Of a stretch of DNA of 51,152 bases, positions 1 to 8,564 are shown piece after piece. The notes under the pieces were generated by a model that saw only the letters and a list, made by a program, of their open reading frames with translations, was not told the DNA's origin and did no database searches. The DNA comes from Bacteroidales bacterium. GTDB lineage: Bacteria > Bacteroidota > Bacteroidia > Bacteroidales > Muribaculaceae. The stretch is taken from NCBI GenBank assembly GCA_900768685.1, contig CAAGDX010000012.1, positions 1 through 51,152 of the forward strand. Direction: 5' to 3'. Each line of letters starts with the position of its first letter. The first letter of the stretch is position 1. Made by a program: the position numbers and the translations under genes.

Positions 1-246
1 ACCACAACCGAACCCCTCCAGGGTTCGATATATGGGAGAGTGCTTCTCTATCCCTACGTTAAGCCTCTCCGAGGCTGAACGCAGGGTTTACCACAACCAC
101 GCCCCTCCAGGGCGTGTAGCCCTATCGAGTCTCCGACACGATAGGGCTTCCGGTTCTCTCCCGGGTTTGCTTGGATTGATTCAGCACTGCCTCATTATGA
201 ATCATGCATTATGAATTATGCATTGCCTCAAGCTCTACCGAGCTTG
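1..246. repeat. Cluster of GC-rich hairpins with CTCC loops
   Basis: No gene is supported here. Two units share the lead ACCACAACC (1-9 and 90-98), each followed by a 7-bp hairpin with loop CTCCA: stems 9-15/21-27 and 98-104/110-116. The stem sequences differ but both pair perfectly. Other hairpins are 62-67/71-76 (loop TCC), 118-127/139-148 enclosing an inner 129-131/135-137 stem (loop TCC), and 229-235/240-246 (loop TACC). Conserved loops with compensating stem changes indicate selection on, or spread of, a structured repeat. The left edge is cut by the window. Confidence 0.7.
193..224. repeat. AT-rich 14-bp tandem repeat
   Basis: Two copies of a 14-bp unit (CATTATGAATCATG, then CATTATGAATTATG) are followed by CATT. 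GCCTCA flanks the block on both sides (189-194 and 225-230). This looks like a small noncoding repeat; no function is evident. Confidence 0.6.
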
Positions 247-263
247 CATCTTAGTGTAATTCG

Positions 264-1394
264 CTATTTTTGGAGTTGGCGGGAGATGATTTGGGCTGCA
301 GTTTGCGGGGCATTGTTTGTGCCGAGGAGGGTGCGGAGGTGGGCATAGTCTGCGAGGAGGGCGGAATGGTGTGAGCCGCCGGGGAGAATGTCTGCGAGGG
401 CAGCGGAAAGAGAATCCACGGTACAAAGGTGCAAGAGTAGTTCTTTCACAATTTCACGTCCGCAAATGAGGTTCGGGAGCGAAACAAATTGCACTTTGAG
501 GATTTTTTTGAAGAAATTATAGACCAATTTAGAGCCTACGGCACGGTATGCCACGACCTGCGGAGTGCCTAAAAGGGCAGCCTCCAGAGTGGCAGTACCA
601 CTTGTGACAAGTGCAGCGGAAGCATATCTCATCAACTCGAAAGTTTGTCCGGAAAGACGTGTCACTCCCGGTGCAAGTCGGTCGTAAATTTCTTCATCAA
701 CACCGGGAGCGGCAGCAATAACAGGCTGATAATCAGACTCAAAATTCTTTGCGGCACCCAGCATATACGGCAAATTCGTTTTAATCTCCGAAATGCGACT
801 ACCCGGCACGAGTGCTATTAAAGGCTTGGAAGACAAGGCGTTAGACTTATAGAAATCTTCTTTTGAAACGATTTCCGCAAGTTTTCTATCCACCTCGTTC
901 AGCGACGGATTTCCAACGTAAGTCACATCGTAGTTATGGCGAGTTTTGTAAAAATCCACCTCAAAAGGCAAGATGCAGAACATCTGCTTTACGAGTTTTT
1001 TAATTTCCTTCACACGATGTTCCTTCCAAGCCCAAACTTTTGGAGAAATGTAGTAATAGACAGGTATTCCGAGAGTTACGGCATACTTTGCAACACGGAG
1101 ATTAAACGAAGGATAGTCGATAAGTACCAGGGCGTCAGGAGAAAAATCTTTCAGCGACTTTTTAGCGGCATCAAGGTTGCCAAGGACTGAACGGAGGTGC
1201 AAAAGGACATCGACGAAACCCATGTAAGCCATTTTCTTATAGTGCACCACAGGTTGCACGCCGGCGGCTTCAGCCATTTTGTCGCCACCGAGAAAGCGAA
1301 AAGAAGCCTCCGGGTCATAACTTTTTATGGCACGAATCAGTTCCGATGCGTGCAAATCGCCCGACGCCTCACCTGCTATAAGAAAATACCTCAT
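264..1394 (-). CDS. lpxB: Lipid-A-disaccharide synthase
   Basis: LpxB joins UDP-2,3-diacylglucosamine to lipid X to form the disaccharide of lipid A at the inner membrane (family knowledge, GT19). The 376-residue product has the usual length. It opens with the typical N-terminus MRYFLIAGEASGDLHASEL. Later come the family blocks YYISPKVWAWKEHRVKEIKK, VALVPGSRISEIKTNLP and TSGTATLEAALLGTPQVVAY, which form the nucleotide-sugar half of the GT-B fold. It is the last gene of a leftward run, 19 bp after manA. No clear T-tract terminator follows; transcription would run into the hairpin cluster at 1-246. The assignment is secure. Confidence 0.96.
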   Translation of the reverse strand: MRYFLIAGEASGDLHASELIRAIKSYDPEASFRFLGGDKMAEAAGVQPVVHYKKMAYMGFVDVLLHLRSVLGNLDAAKKSLKDFSPDALVLIDYPSFNLRVAKYAVTLGIPVYYYISPKVWAWKEHRVKEIKKLVKQMFCILPFEVDFYKTRHNYDVTYVGNPSLNEVDRKLAEIVSKEDFYKSNALSSKPLIALVPGSRISEIKTNLPYMLGAAKNFESDYQPVIAAAPGVDEEIYDRLAPGVTRLSGQTFELMRYASAALVTSGTATLEAALLGTPQVVAYRAVGSKLVYNFFKKILKVQFVSLPNLICGREIVKELLLHLCTVDSLSAALADILPGGSHHSALLADYAHLRTLLGTNNAPQTAAQIISRQLQK

Positions 1395-1413
1395 TATACA
1401 TTATTATATATAG

Positions 1414-2385
1414 TTACTCCGGCATGGTAACGGCAAGCACGCTACCGGAGCCGCTAAGAGTAACCTCTTTCACAAAAGCAGACACAAGAATGGCATGTCC
1501 GCGAGTTAAAATTTCTTTTTTGCCACACGCCTCAACCGTGAAATCCGAATCAATGCTCATGATGATAGTGAAACAGTCACGAGCGGAGAGGTCCAAAGTT
1601 TTTGAACCTGAAACATCTATCTTTTTGACGTTGAAGCAGTTGCAATTTATCAATTGTTGAGTATCGGCAGAGATGACTTGCGGAGTGATTTGAATACCCC
1701 TATCCGCCTTATAGTTTATGGCATCGCAAGCGAGCTCCGTGTGGAGTTCACGGAGATTGCCGTTTTTGTCGCGACGCTGATAGTCGTAGATTCGATAAGT
1801 GATATCCGACGTTTGCTGCACCTCAATGAGGAGATTACCGGCACCGATTGCGTGAACAGTGCCCGGTTTGATGTAAAAGACCTCACCTTTTTTGGGGTTA
1901 AAACAGTTTATGACGCGAGTGATACTGCCGTCGTCAACCATAGTTTTGTATTCCTCAAAAGTGATGTCCGTATTAAATCCGGCATGGATAAGAGCATCGT
2001 CAGCCGCCTTGACAACGTACCATAACTCCGTCTTACCGTGACAGTTATGTCTGCTCATGGCAAGTTCTTCACCGGGGTGAACCTGAAAAGAGAGTTTATC
2101 GCAAGTGTCCAGAATTTTAATCAGTATGGGGAAATAATTACCGAATCGAGCGTAAGTGTCCTTACCTACAATTTTTTCACCGTATTTGGCTATAAGTTCA
2201 GAAAGGAGCAATCCCGAGTCGTCTCCTCCGATGACAGACGACTCGTGCTCCTTAATACCGGAAATTTCCCAACATTCGCCGATATCATTTCCCGGCAAAG
2301 TAATATTTTTATAATCCGAGATTTTCGTGCCACCCCAGATTACGTTTTTCAGATAATAGTCAAATATGTAAAGCGGTGAAATCAT
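1414..2385 (-). CDS. manA: Class I mannose-6-phosphate isomerase
   Basis: This is a zinc enzyme interconverting mannose-6-phosphate and fructose-6-phosphate. The 323-residue product is the short bacterial type I form, a cupin fold. Zinc-ligand blocks are visible: SFQVHPGEE near residue 100, the KTELWYVV segment near 120, and FYIKPGTVHAIGAG near 173. The start lies 6 bp after the stop of the glycosidase gene, so the two are almost certainly co-transcribed. The context suggests mannose-containing glycan use, or supply of GDP-sugars for the envelope; that is an inference. The assignment is firm. Confidence 0.93.
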   Translation of the reverse strand: MISPLYIFDYYLKNVIWGGTKISDYKNITLPGNDIGECWEISGIKEHESSVIGGDDSGLLLSELIAKYGEKIVGKDTYARFGNYFPILIKILDTCDKLSFQVHPGEELAMSRHNCHGKTELWYVVKAADDALIHAGFNTDITFEEYKTMVDDGSITRVINCFNPKKGEVFYIKPGTVHAIGAGNLLIEVQQTSDITYRIYDYQRRDKNGNLRELHTELACDAINYKADRGIQITPQVISADTQQLINCNCFNVKKIDVSGSKTLDLSARDCFTIIMSIDSDFTVEACGKKEILTRGHAILVSAFVKEVTLSGSGSVLAVTMPE

Positions 2386-2391
2386 AAAAAT

Positions 2392-4644
2392 TTAATCTGC
2401 AAGAAATGTGATGAAAGCACAATCCAAGATTGCATGGTTAGTGGCAAGGTTCATATTTTCATTGCCGAGGTCAAAGTATAATGTAATCTTGTGTTGTCCT
2501 TCAGAGAGTTTTACGTGGAGAGGATTGGTGATACCCCAGTCGTTCCAGTTAGCCACGCCGCGAGTAGGCATCACAATCACGCCTGCACGGTTACCATCCA
2601 CAGCCAGCGTACGGATAGCACACTTGTTTTCCGTGTTGACAGGACCGTTACCGTTAGCATAACGGAAAGTGACAGAGTAATTACCTGCTTTTTCAATGTT
2701 TACATTGAGTTCGATAGCAGCCGTATTGTGGTCAATCTGCACAAAACCGTTACCATAGAAGCCTTCAAGCGGTTCTTTAGGCAGATATGAAACCTCCGGA
2801 GAGTCCAGAGATGTGCTTTCGCCCGGCATTTGGATAGCGATAGGTTTCACGGTGTTACGCGGCTCTGAAGCGAAAGACTCGGTGCCGTTAGTAGCAACGC
2901 CAATAACCTGATATTCACCGTCTTGAGTGATATCAAATTTAGTTTGACGAGTAGTGGCGATTCTTTCACCGTTACGGAGCACAACGTAGTGACCGATGTA
3001 TTCGATAGGATTCCAGCGTAATTCGCCGTTTTCCAGCCAAGCGATAGGAGTCCAGGGTGCTTTTTCGTTAGGCACATTGTTCACCTTGAGCGGTGCTATA
3101 TCGTTGTCAGCCATAACGATACGGATATCATATTCACCTTTGAGGTTCTTAGCGGAGATTTCCGGAGCCTGCTCTTTGCCGTTTACGGTGAAAGACTTGA
3201 TTTCGTCGCCGGAGCCTTCAACAGTGATGTTAAGTTTGGCACCGCGGTAAGGATAACCCTTGAGTGTGCGAGTTCCTGCAAGTGCTTTAGGCACAAAAGG
3301 TTTGAAATCCAGTTTGCCGTCCTCGTAGTGGATACCGAAGAGGATTCTGTAAGTCATAGCAAGGTTACCGGAAAGACACCAGAGCATATTAGAGGAGTTC
3401 AGTTCCGTGTAAATGTCACCGTTATCGAGGTTAAAATTCTCCTTATTCGTACAGAAAAGAGCAGCAGGGCGGAAGATAGAGCCGATAGCCTGCATCACGC
3501 CGTTTTCATTTCCTGCCTTAGCGTTAGCAAGACCCCAGTAAGCAGCCACGAAAGGCCAGAGGGCATTGTTGTGGTAAGACGGCATATCGCTGATTTGCGG
3601 ATAGAAGATAGCGGGACCGAAAGGAGTGATAGGATTGTTTTCCGTGATGGTTTTAGCCCTGTCTGCGGAAGCCACATTGTAAAGAATAGCGAGTGATTCG
3701 CCAAGTGTTTCCGCTCTCGGGTTCAGGATAGGATAGTTGCGACCATAGTAGTACATCGCATAGTAACCTTTATCCGCGAGCCAGAGTTTATCGTTTATGT
3801 TTTTGACGAGTTCATCGTGAAGTTTGGCATATTTTTCAGCACCTTTTTTGTCACCGAGAGCGGTAGCGGTTTTCGCAGCCACGTCAAGAGCAGTGGCATG
3901 AACCACGTTTGTGCCTAAAGCCTCCGTGCCGTAGATATCCACGCACTGCATCCACTTCGGGTGGCTCTGTTCACGCCAGTCAATGAAAGAAGTTTCACCT
4001 TTCACGAGTCCTCTTTCCGTGTGTACTGTAGCGAGGTCATCGTCGATAGAGCGGCAGATGATAGGATAGATGTATTCCAGCCAAGCATGGTCGCCGGTAA
4101 CTTTATAGAGTTCATAAGCAGCCACAGCCCAAATCTCACGATCCGAACTAACAGGCCAAGCACCGCCCGAGCCGGTGTCTTGAATAATTTTTCCGGCTGG
4201 ATTCACCTTTTTCATAAGTGAGATTTTGGAAGCCTCCGGCTGGAGGTATGCCATAGAGAGGATTATGGAATAACTTACGTCTCGAGTCCAAACGCCCGCC
4301 CATTCTTTACCTGTTCGGAGAGTGGTGTCCGGTTCAACGGCGTTCACCATCTCGTCCAGAGCCATGTTATAGACTGCGGCATGGAGAGTGTTTGGTGTGG
4401 TAAGTTGCGGATACGAACTGATGTCGTTTTTCAGTGTCCACTGTTTTTCAATGGGCATGTAGAAATGAGGACGCGCGGAATAATTAGAAACAAGGTGGAA
4501 TGCGTCCGGAGCAAAAGCCTTGTATTCTCCTTGAATAATGGAATCACCGGTCCAGCGATATGCGTCGGTAGCCACAATGTCTTGAGCGGAGACATTTGCG
4601 GAAGCACACAGTGCTGCGGCGAACAAAAAATGGAACGTTTTCAT
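2392..4644 (-). CDS. Secreted six-hairpin glycoside hydrolase with C-terminal sugar-binding-like domain
   Basis: The 750-residue precursor has a clear signal peptide (MKTFHFLFAAALCASANVSA, then QD). Residues of about 80-430 read as an (alpha/alpha)6 toroid of the MGH1/glycogen-debranching type, with the blocks GVWTRDVSYSIILSMAYL, GGAWPVSSDREIWAVAAYEL and NNALWPFVAAYWGLANA. WTRD and the later acidic residues are candidate catalytic positions, but I cannot assign a CAZy family or substrate. A beta-rich stretch and a fibronectin-III-like segment (about 540-600) follow. The C-terminal 130 residues (YGNGFVQIDHN to HKITLYFDLG) resemble a CBM6/35-like jelly roll. It is the first gene of an apparent operon with manA and lpxB. 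There is no SusC/SusD pair nearby. The hydrolase call is firm; specificity is unknown. Confidence 0.82.
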   Translation of the reverse strand: MKTFHFLFAAALCASANVSAQDIVATDAYRWTGDSIIQGEYKAFAPDAFHLVSNYSARPHFYMPIEKQWTLKNDISSYPQLTTPNTLHAAVYNMALDEMVNAVEPDTTLRTGKEWAGVWTRDVSYSIILSMAYLQPEASKISLMKKVNPAGKIIQDTGSGGAWPVSSDREIWAVAAYELYKVTGDHAWLEYIYPIICRSIDDDLATVHTERGLVKGETSFIDWREQSHPKWMQCVDIYGTEALGTNVVHATALDVAAKTATALGDKKGAEKYAKLHDELVKNINDKLWLADKGYYAMYYYGRNYPILNPRAETLGESLAILYNVASADRAKTITENNPITPFGPAIFYPQISDMPSYHNNALWPFVAAYWGLANAKAGNENGVMQAIGSIFRPAALFCTNKENFNLDNGDIYTELNSSNMLWCLSGNLAMTYRILFGIHYEDGKLDFKPFVPKALAGTRTLKGYPYRGAKLNITVEGSGDEIKSFTVNGKEQAPEISAKNLKGEYDIRIVMADNDIAPLKVNNVPNEKAPWTPIAWLENGELRWNPIEYIGHYVVLRNGERIATTRQTKFDITQDGEYQVIGVATNGTESFASEPRNTVKPIAIQMPGESTSLDSPEVSYLPKEPLEGFYGNGFVQIDHNTAAIELNVNIEKAGNYSVTFRYANGNGPVNTENKCAIRTLAVDGNRAGVIVMPTRGVANWNDWGITNPLHVKLSEGQHKITLYFDLGNENMNLATNHAILDCAFITFLAD

Positions 4645-4697
4645 GATGGTTATAAAAAAATAATGTAATTAGGTTATGTTTAATGTTTATTCTGTTT

Positions 4698-4705
4698 CAA
4701 AGTTA
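4698..4705 (-). promoter_or_regulatory. Putative -7 box for the glycosidase-manA-lpxB operon
   Basis: On the minus strand the bases read TAACTTTG, a perfect TAnnTTTG box, about 55 bp upstream of the glycosidase start codon. A TTTG lies upstream at 4722-4725 with a shorter than usual 16-bp spacer, so the -33 element is uncertain. The box sits between the ftsH stop and the glycosidase, which suggests the latter has its own promoter. Confidence 0.55.
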
Positions 4706-4729
4706 ATGCTTTATTCCGAGACAAAAAAG

Positions 4730-6757
4730 TTAAACATTTTGCGGCACAGGAGGCGGACCGGGTTCATTTTTGTCATCATTGCCGTTTTCTTTTTTCTCTT
4801 CCTCCCTGGAAGCGAGAATTTCGTCCGTGCGAGAAGTCCATTTGCGTTTACCGAAGATACGCTCGACATCTTCCGTGAAAATCACCTCGTTAGTAAGCAG
4901 AGTATCAGCGAGTTGAGCATGACCTTCCGCATATTCGCGGAGAATAGTCTTTGCACGTTCATACTGTTCTTCCACAATACGAGACACTTCCTTATCGATG
5001 AGTTCTGCACGATTTTCGCTGTAAGGTTTGGAGAAATAATAGTCCTGACCTGTAGAATCGTAGTAGCAAAGGTTAGGCAGATTACCGCTCATACCGTAGT
5101 AAGCCACCATAGCGTAAGCCTGCTTGGTGACACGCTCAAGGTCGTTCAACGCACCGGTTGAAATTCTGCCCAGGAACATATCTTCCGCAGCACGTCCTGC
5201 GAGGAGAGAGCAGATATCGTCGAGAATAGCCTGTGCAGGAATAATCTGGCGTTCTTCCGGGAGATACCAGGCAGCACCGAGAGCCTTGCCGCGAGGCACG
5301 ATAGTGACCTTAATGAGCGGGTTAGCGTACTGCAAATGCCAGGAGACGGTTGCATGTCCGGCTTCGTGAATGGCGATAGACTTTTTCTCCTCGTCTGTAG
5401 TGATTTTAGAGCGTTTTTCAAGTCCGCCGATAATTCTATCCACAGCGTCCGTGAAGTCTTTACGCTGGACGGAGCTTTTGCCGTGACGAGCCGCTATGAG
5501 AGCCGCTTCGTTGCAGACGTTAGCGATGTCCGCACCGGAGAAACCCGGAGTTTGACGAGCGAGCAAGTCAAGGTCCACAGTATCGTCTATTTTCACACCA
5601 CGGAGGTGCACTTTGAAGATTTCAATACGGTCGTGAAGGTCCGGCAGTTCCACATAAATCTGACGGTCAAAACGTCCTGCACGGAGAAGAGCCTTATCCA
5701 GGATGTCTGCACGGTTTGTAGCGGCAAGGATAATGACACCGCTATTAGTGCCAAAGCCATCCATTTCCGTAAGCAGCTGGTTCAGAGTGCTTTCACGTTC
5801 ATCGTTGCTACCCATACCGGCATTTTTACTTCTGGCACGTCCCACGGCATCAATTTCGTCGATAAACACGATGCAAGGAGCTTTTTCCTTAGCCTGCTTG
5901 AAGAGGTCACGGACACGCGAAGCACCCACTCCCACAAACATTTCCACGAAATTACTACCGGACATGGAGAAGAACGGCACATTAGCCTCGCCTGCCACAG
6001 CACGAGCAAGGAGAGTTTTACCTGTTCCGGGAGGACCTACGAGCAAAGCACCCTTAGGGATTTTACCACCGAGTTCCGTGTATTTACCGGGATTTTTAAG
6101 AAATTCCACAATTTCCTCAATCTCCGTTTTTGCTTCCGCGAGCCCTGCAACGTCCTTAAAAGACACTTTAGAGGCACTATCTTTATCGTAAACTTCCGCG
6201 TTTGATTTGCCTACGTTGAAAACGCCGCCTCCTCCGGCACCACCGCTCATTTTACGCATCAGGAAAATGAAAATGCCCACCATAAGAATCATAGGCATGA
6301 AAGACCAGAACATACTGCTGTAGTCTTTTTCCTCTTCAAACTTCACACCGCCGTTAAAAACACCGCTCTTAGTCCATTCGTCTATTTTTTCCTGAACTTT
6401 ATCGGCACTGGGACCTTTAGTCACGACGAAGCATTTGTCCGCTTTTTTGAGTTGTGACTCGTGAAAAAGGGTTTTTGCCATGCTGTCTGTGAGTTCAGCC
6501 TCGATTTTCATAGAGTTTGAATAGACGGTGATTTCTTTAATACCGCCTTTTTCCGCATATTCACAGAACTTAGTGAAGTTAACGTCCTGATTTATATTGT
6601 TTTCTTCAAAATAGAAAATTCCAAAAAGGAACAGAAGTAAAAGACCTCCGTAAATCCACATAATCGTCATTCCGGAGCCTTTTTTATTTTTGTTGTTGCC
6701 GTTTCCGGAGTTCCTGTTTTGGTTGTTACCGTTGTTTTGGTTTGTGTTGTCACTCAT
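4730..6757 (-). CDS. ftsH: ATP-dependent zinc metalloprotease FtsH
   Basis: FtsH is a membrane-anchored AAA+ protease that extracts and degrades membrane and short-lived cytosolic proteins. The 675-residue product starts with an Asn-rich cytosolic leader and then a first membrane helix (about residues 30-48). A periplasmic FtsH_ext-like domain and a second helix (about 150-167) follow. The AAA module has Walker A GPPGTGKT near residue 241, Walker B CIVFIDEIDAVGRAR and the second-region-of-homology ATNRADILDKALLRAGRFDR. The zinc site HEAGH lies near residue 464. The C-tail is acidic and Pro-rich. rsfS lies 42 bp upstream, a neighbourhood I associate with Bacteroidales. The assignment is secure. 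Confidence 0.97.
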   Translation of the reverse strand: MSDNTNQNNGNNQNRNSGNGNNKNKKGSGMTIMWIYGGLLLLFLFGIFYFEENNINQDVNFTKFCEYAEKGGIKEITVYSNSMKIEAELTDSMAKTLFHESQLKKADKCFVVTKGPSADKVQEKIDEWTKSGVFNGGVKFEEEKDYSSMFWSFMPMILMVGIFIFLMRKMSGGAGGGGVFNVGKSNAEVYDKDSASKVSFKDVAGLAEAKTEIEEIVEFLKNPGKYTELGGKIPKGALLVGPPGTGKTLLARAVAGEANVPFFSMSGSNFVEMFVGVGASRVRDLFKQAKEKAPCIVFIDEIDAVGRARSKNAGMGSNDERESTLNQLLTEMDGFGTNSGVIILAATNRADILDKALLRAGRFDRQIYVELPDLHDRIEIFKVHLRGVKIDDTVDLDLLARQTPGFSGADIANVCNEAALIAARHGKSSVQRKDFTDAVDRIIGGLEKRSKITTDEEKKSIAIHEAGHATVSWHLQYANPLIKVTIVPRGKALGAAWYLPEERQIIPAQAILDDICSLLAGRAAEDMFLGRISTGALNDLERVTKQAYAMVAYYGMSGNLPNLCYYDSTGQDYYFSKPYSENRAELIDKEVSRIVEEQYERAKTILREYAEGHAQLADTLLTNEVIFTEDVERIFGKRKWTSRTDEILASREEEKKENGNDDKNEPGPPPVPQNV

Positions 6758-6799
6758 AGGAGTAAAAGTTTTGGGTGATGAAAAGTATTAGAATTAGAA

Positions 6800-7171
6800 T
6801 TAGTCCAAGTCCGGAATTTTAGTTATAGCGGCATCGCACCATAGTTCTTCCAAGTTGTAATGCTGACGGACTTCCTTATAAAAGACGTGAACGAGAGTAT
6901 CGCCATAGTCTATTACAATCCATTCCGCATTGCGATATCCGTCGTAGTTATATGGCTTAATCTGCGAATGTTCAAAGAGATAGTCACGGATGCTGTCCGC
7001 AATAGAGGTAACCTGCATAGTGGAGTTACCCTCGCAGATAATAAAGCGGTGAGCGGCAGCCGTTTCAATAGCAGACAAGTCCAGAACCACAATTCCTTTG
7101 CCTTTTTTCTCTTGTATTCCTTCTATAATTAACTGAGGTACGTCTATTTCTTTTTTTGTTTTTTCTGTCAT
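6800..7171 (-). CDS. rsfS: Ribosome silencing factor RsfS
   Basis: This 123-residue protein belongs to the RsfS/Iojap family. These proteins bind ribosomal protein L14 on the large subunit and block subunit joining when nutrients are scarce. The family signature is visible in the segments DLSAIETAAAHRFIICEGNS, WIVIDYGDTLVHVFYKEVRQ and YYNLEELW-like HYNLEELWCDA near the C-terminus. Length and full-length match are normal. It is followed by ftsH 42 bp downstream on the same strand, so the two probably share a transcript. The start codon at 7171 gives a Lys/Glu-rich N-terminus without unusual features. Confidence 0.93.
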   Translation of the reverse strand: MTEKTKKEIDVPQLIIEGIQEKKGKGIVVLDLSAIETAAAHRFIICEGNSTMQVTSIADSIRDYLFEHSQIKPYNYDGYRNAEWIVIDYGDTLVHVFYKEVRQHYNLEELWCDAAITKIPDLD

Positions 7172-7229
7172 ATATAGTATGTAACAAATAAGTTGGTCAA
7201 ATTGTTAGAAATGAATTTTTCTTTTTTCG

Positions 7230-8564
7230 TCAAATAAAAAGTTTTTCCACTTTATGCAGCAGTCCGGAGAGCGAGAACACCACCACTCTGTCGCCCGGCT
7301 GGAGTTGCGTGCTACCTTCCACGAGCATACCCCGTCCGTTACGGAGCAGTCCTGCGAGAGTCATACCATGAAGGAATTTGATGTCTTTCACGGGGGCTTT
7401 AGTCACCTTAGACCCTTCATGCACCTCAAATTCAGCCACTTCCGCATCAGCGAGCGACATACACTTGGAGTTTTGCTCGTCGGTGTCCAGGAGATACTGG
7501 AAAATTTCACTGGAAGCGAGGAGTTTTTTATTGATGATAGTACCGATATTAAGTCCTTCCGCTTCAGAGATAAACTGTATATTTTCCACTTCCGCAATAG
7601 TTTTAGGCACGCCGAATTCCTTAGCCGTCATGCAAGCGAGGATGTTTGTTTCCGAACTATCCGTGAGTGCGATGAAAGCGTCCATATCTTCAACGCCCTC
7701 TTCAATAAGGAAATCGTTTGAACGAGCATCGCCGAATACGATGTCGCAGCCGCGGCACTTTTCCGGCAGTCGTCGGCAGCGTTCCATATCGTTGTCAATA
7801 ATCTTTATGGAATACTGGTCCGAGAGGAGGTGTGACAGACGGATAGCGATTCTGCCACCGCCCATAATCATCACGTTTCTCACTTTAGTCTGCTTTTTGC
7901 CGCAAAGGTCTCGGAGTTCTTCCACATGCTCGGAAGTGGACATAAAATATAGGATATCTCCCGTGCATATAGTGTCGTCACCACGCGGGATAAGTGTTTC
8001 GTGGCGGCGTTTTATGGCACAAAGGTGAAAATTATGGTGAGCGTATGTCACCTCACGGAGTTGCATACCGATGATGGAAGCATTGTCACGCACCTTTACG
8101 CCCACAAGGATTAGTTCACCGCCGTGAAGTTCAAACCAGTTTCTTGTCCAGGTGTGCTTGAGGGCGGAACTGATTTCCAGTGCGGCAAGGTACTCCGGGT
8201 AAATGGTGTGATTGACACCGATTTTCTCGAAAAACTGCTCGTTTTCCGGCTTCATGTACTCGTAATTGTCAATGCGAGCCACAGTTTTCTTGGCGCCGAG
8301 AGCCTTAGCGATAGCACAAGCGGTGACGTTTTCCGTTTCGTATGGTGTAACACCGATGAAAAGGTCGCAATAAGCGGCACCGGCTTCACGGAGCACTGCA
8401 AAAGAAGTGGGATTACCCAAGCAAGTCATGAGATTATAGTTAGCATCCAGTGGAGCAAGTCGTTGCGGGTCCTTGTCCACGAGCATAATATCTTGATTTT
8501 CTCTTGAGAGGAGTTTTGCCAAGTGTGAACCAACCTCCCCTGCACCTCCTATGACTATTTTCAT
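7230..8564 (-). CDS. trkA: Trk-type potassium uptake regulator TrkA
   Basis: TrkA is the cytosolic NAD(H)-binding regulatory subunit of the Trk potassium channel. The 444-residue product has the duplicated layout of the long form: Rossmann (GGAGEVGSHLAKLLSREN at residue 6 on) and TrkA-C, then a second Rossmann (MGGGRIAIRLSHLLSDQ near 234) and a second TrkA-C ending in the GDRVVVFSLSG segment. Its ATG overlaps the dxs stop codon in an ATGA junction, indicating translational coupling. The channel gene trkH, which often follows trkA in Bacteroidales, is absent; rsfS follows instead, after 58 bp. The cognate channel must lie elsewhere. Confidence 0.94.
   Translation of the reverse strand: MKIVIGGAGEVGSHLAKLLSRENQDIMLVDKDPQRLAPLDANYNLMTCLGNPTSFAVLREAGAAYCDLFIGVTPYETENVTACAIAKALGAKKTVARIDNYEYMKPENEQFFEKIGVNHTIYPEYLAALEISSALKHTWTRNWFELHGGELILVGVKVRDNASIIGMQLREVTYAHHNFHLCAIKRRHETLIPRGDDTICTGDILYFMSTSEHVEELRDLCGKKQTKVRNVMIMGGGRIAIRLSHLLSDQYSIKIIDNDMERCRRLPEKCRGCDIVFGDARSNDFLIEEGVEDMDAFIALTDSSETNILACMTAKEFGVPKTIAEVENIQFISEAEGLNIGTIINKKLLASSEIFQYLLDTDEQNSKCMSLADAEVAEFEVHEGSKVTKAPVKDIKFLHGMTLAGLLRNGRGMLVEGSTQLQPGDRVVVFSLSGLLHKVEKLFI

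Noticed and set aside
32..214. 60-residue plus-strand frame in the left hairpin cluster
   Set aside because: It consists of hairpin DNA (CTCC loops, repeated ACCACAACC) and does not look like a protein.
5336..6205. 289-residue plus-strand frame opposite ftsH
   Set aside because: ftsH is certain on the other strand by motifs; the opposite frame has no family features and is a codon-use shadow.
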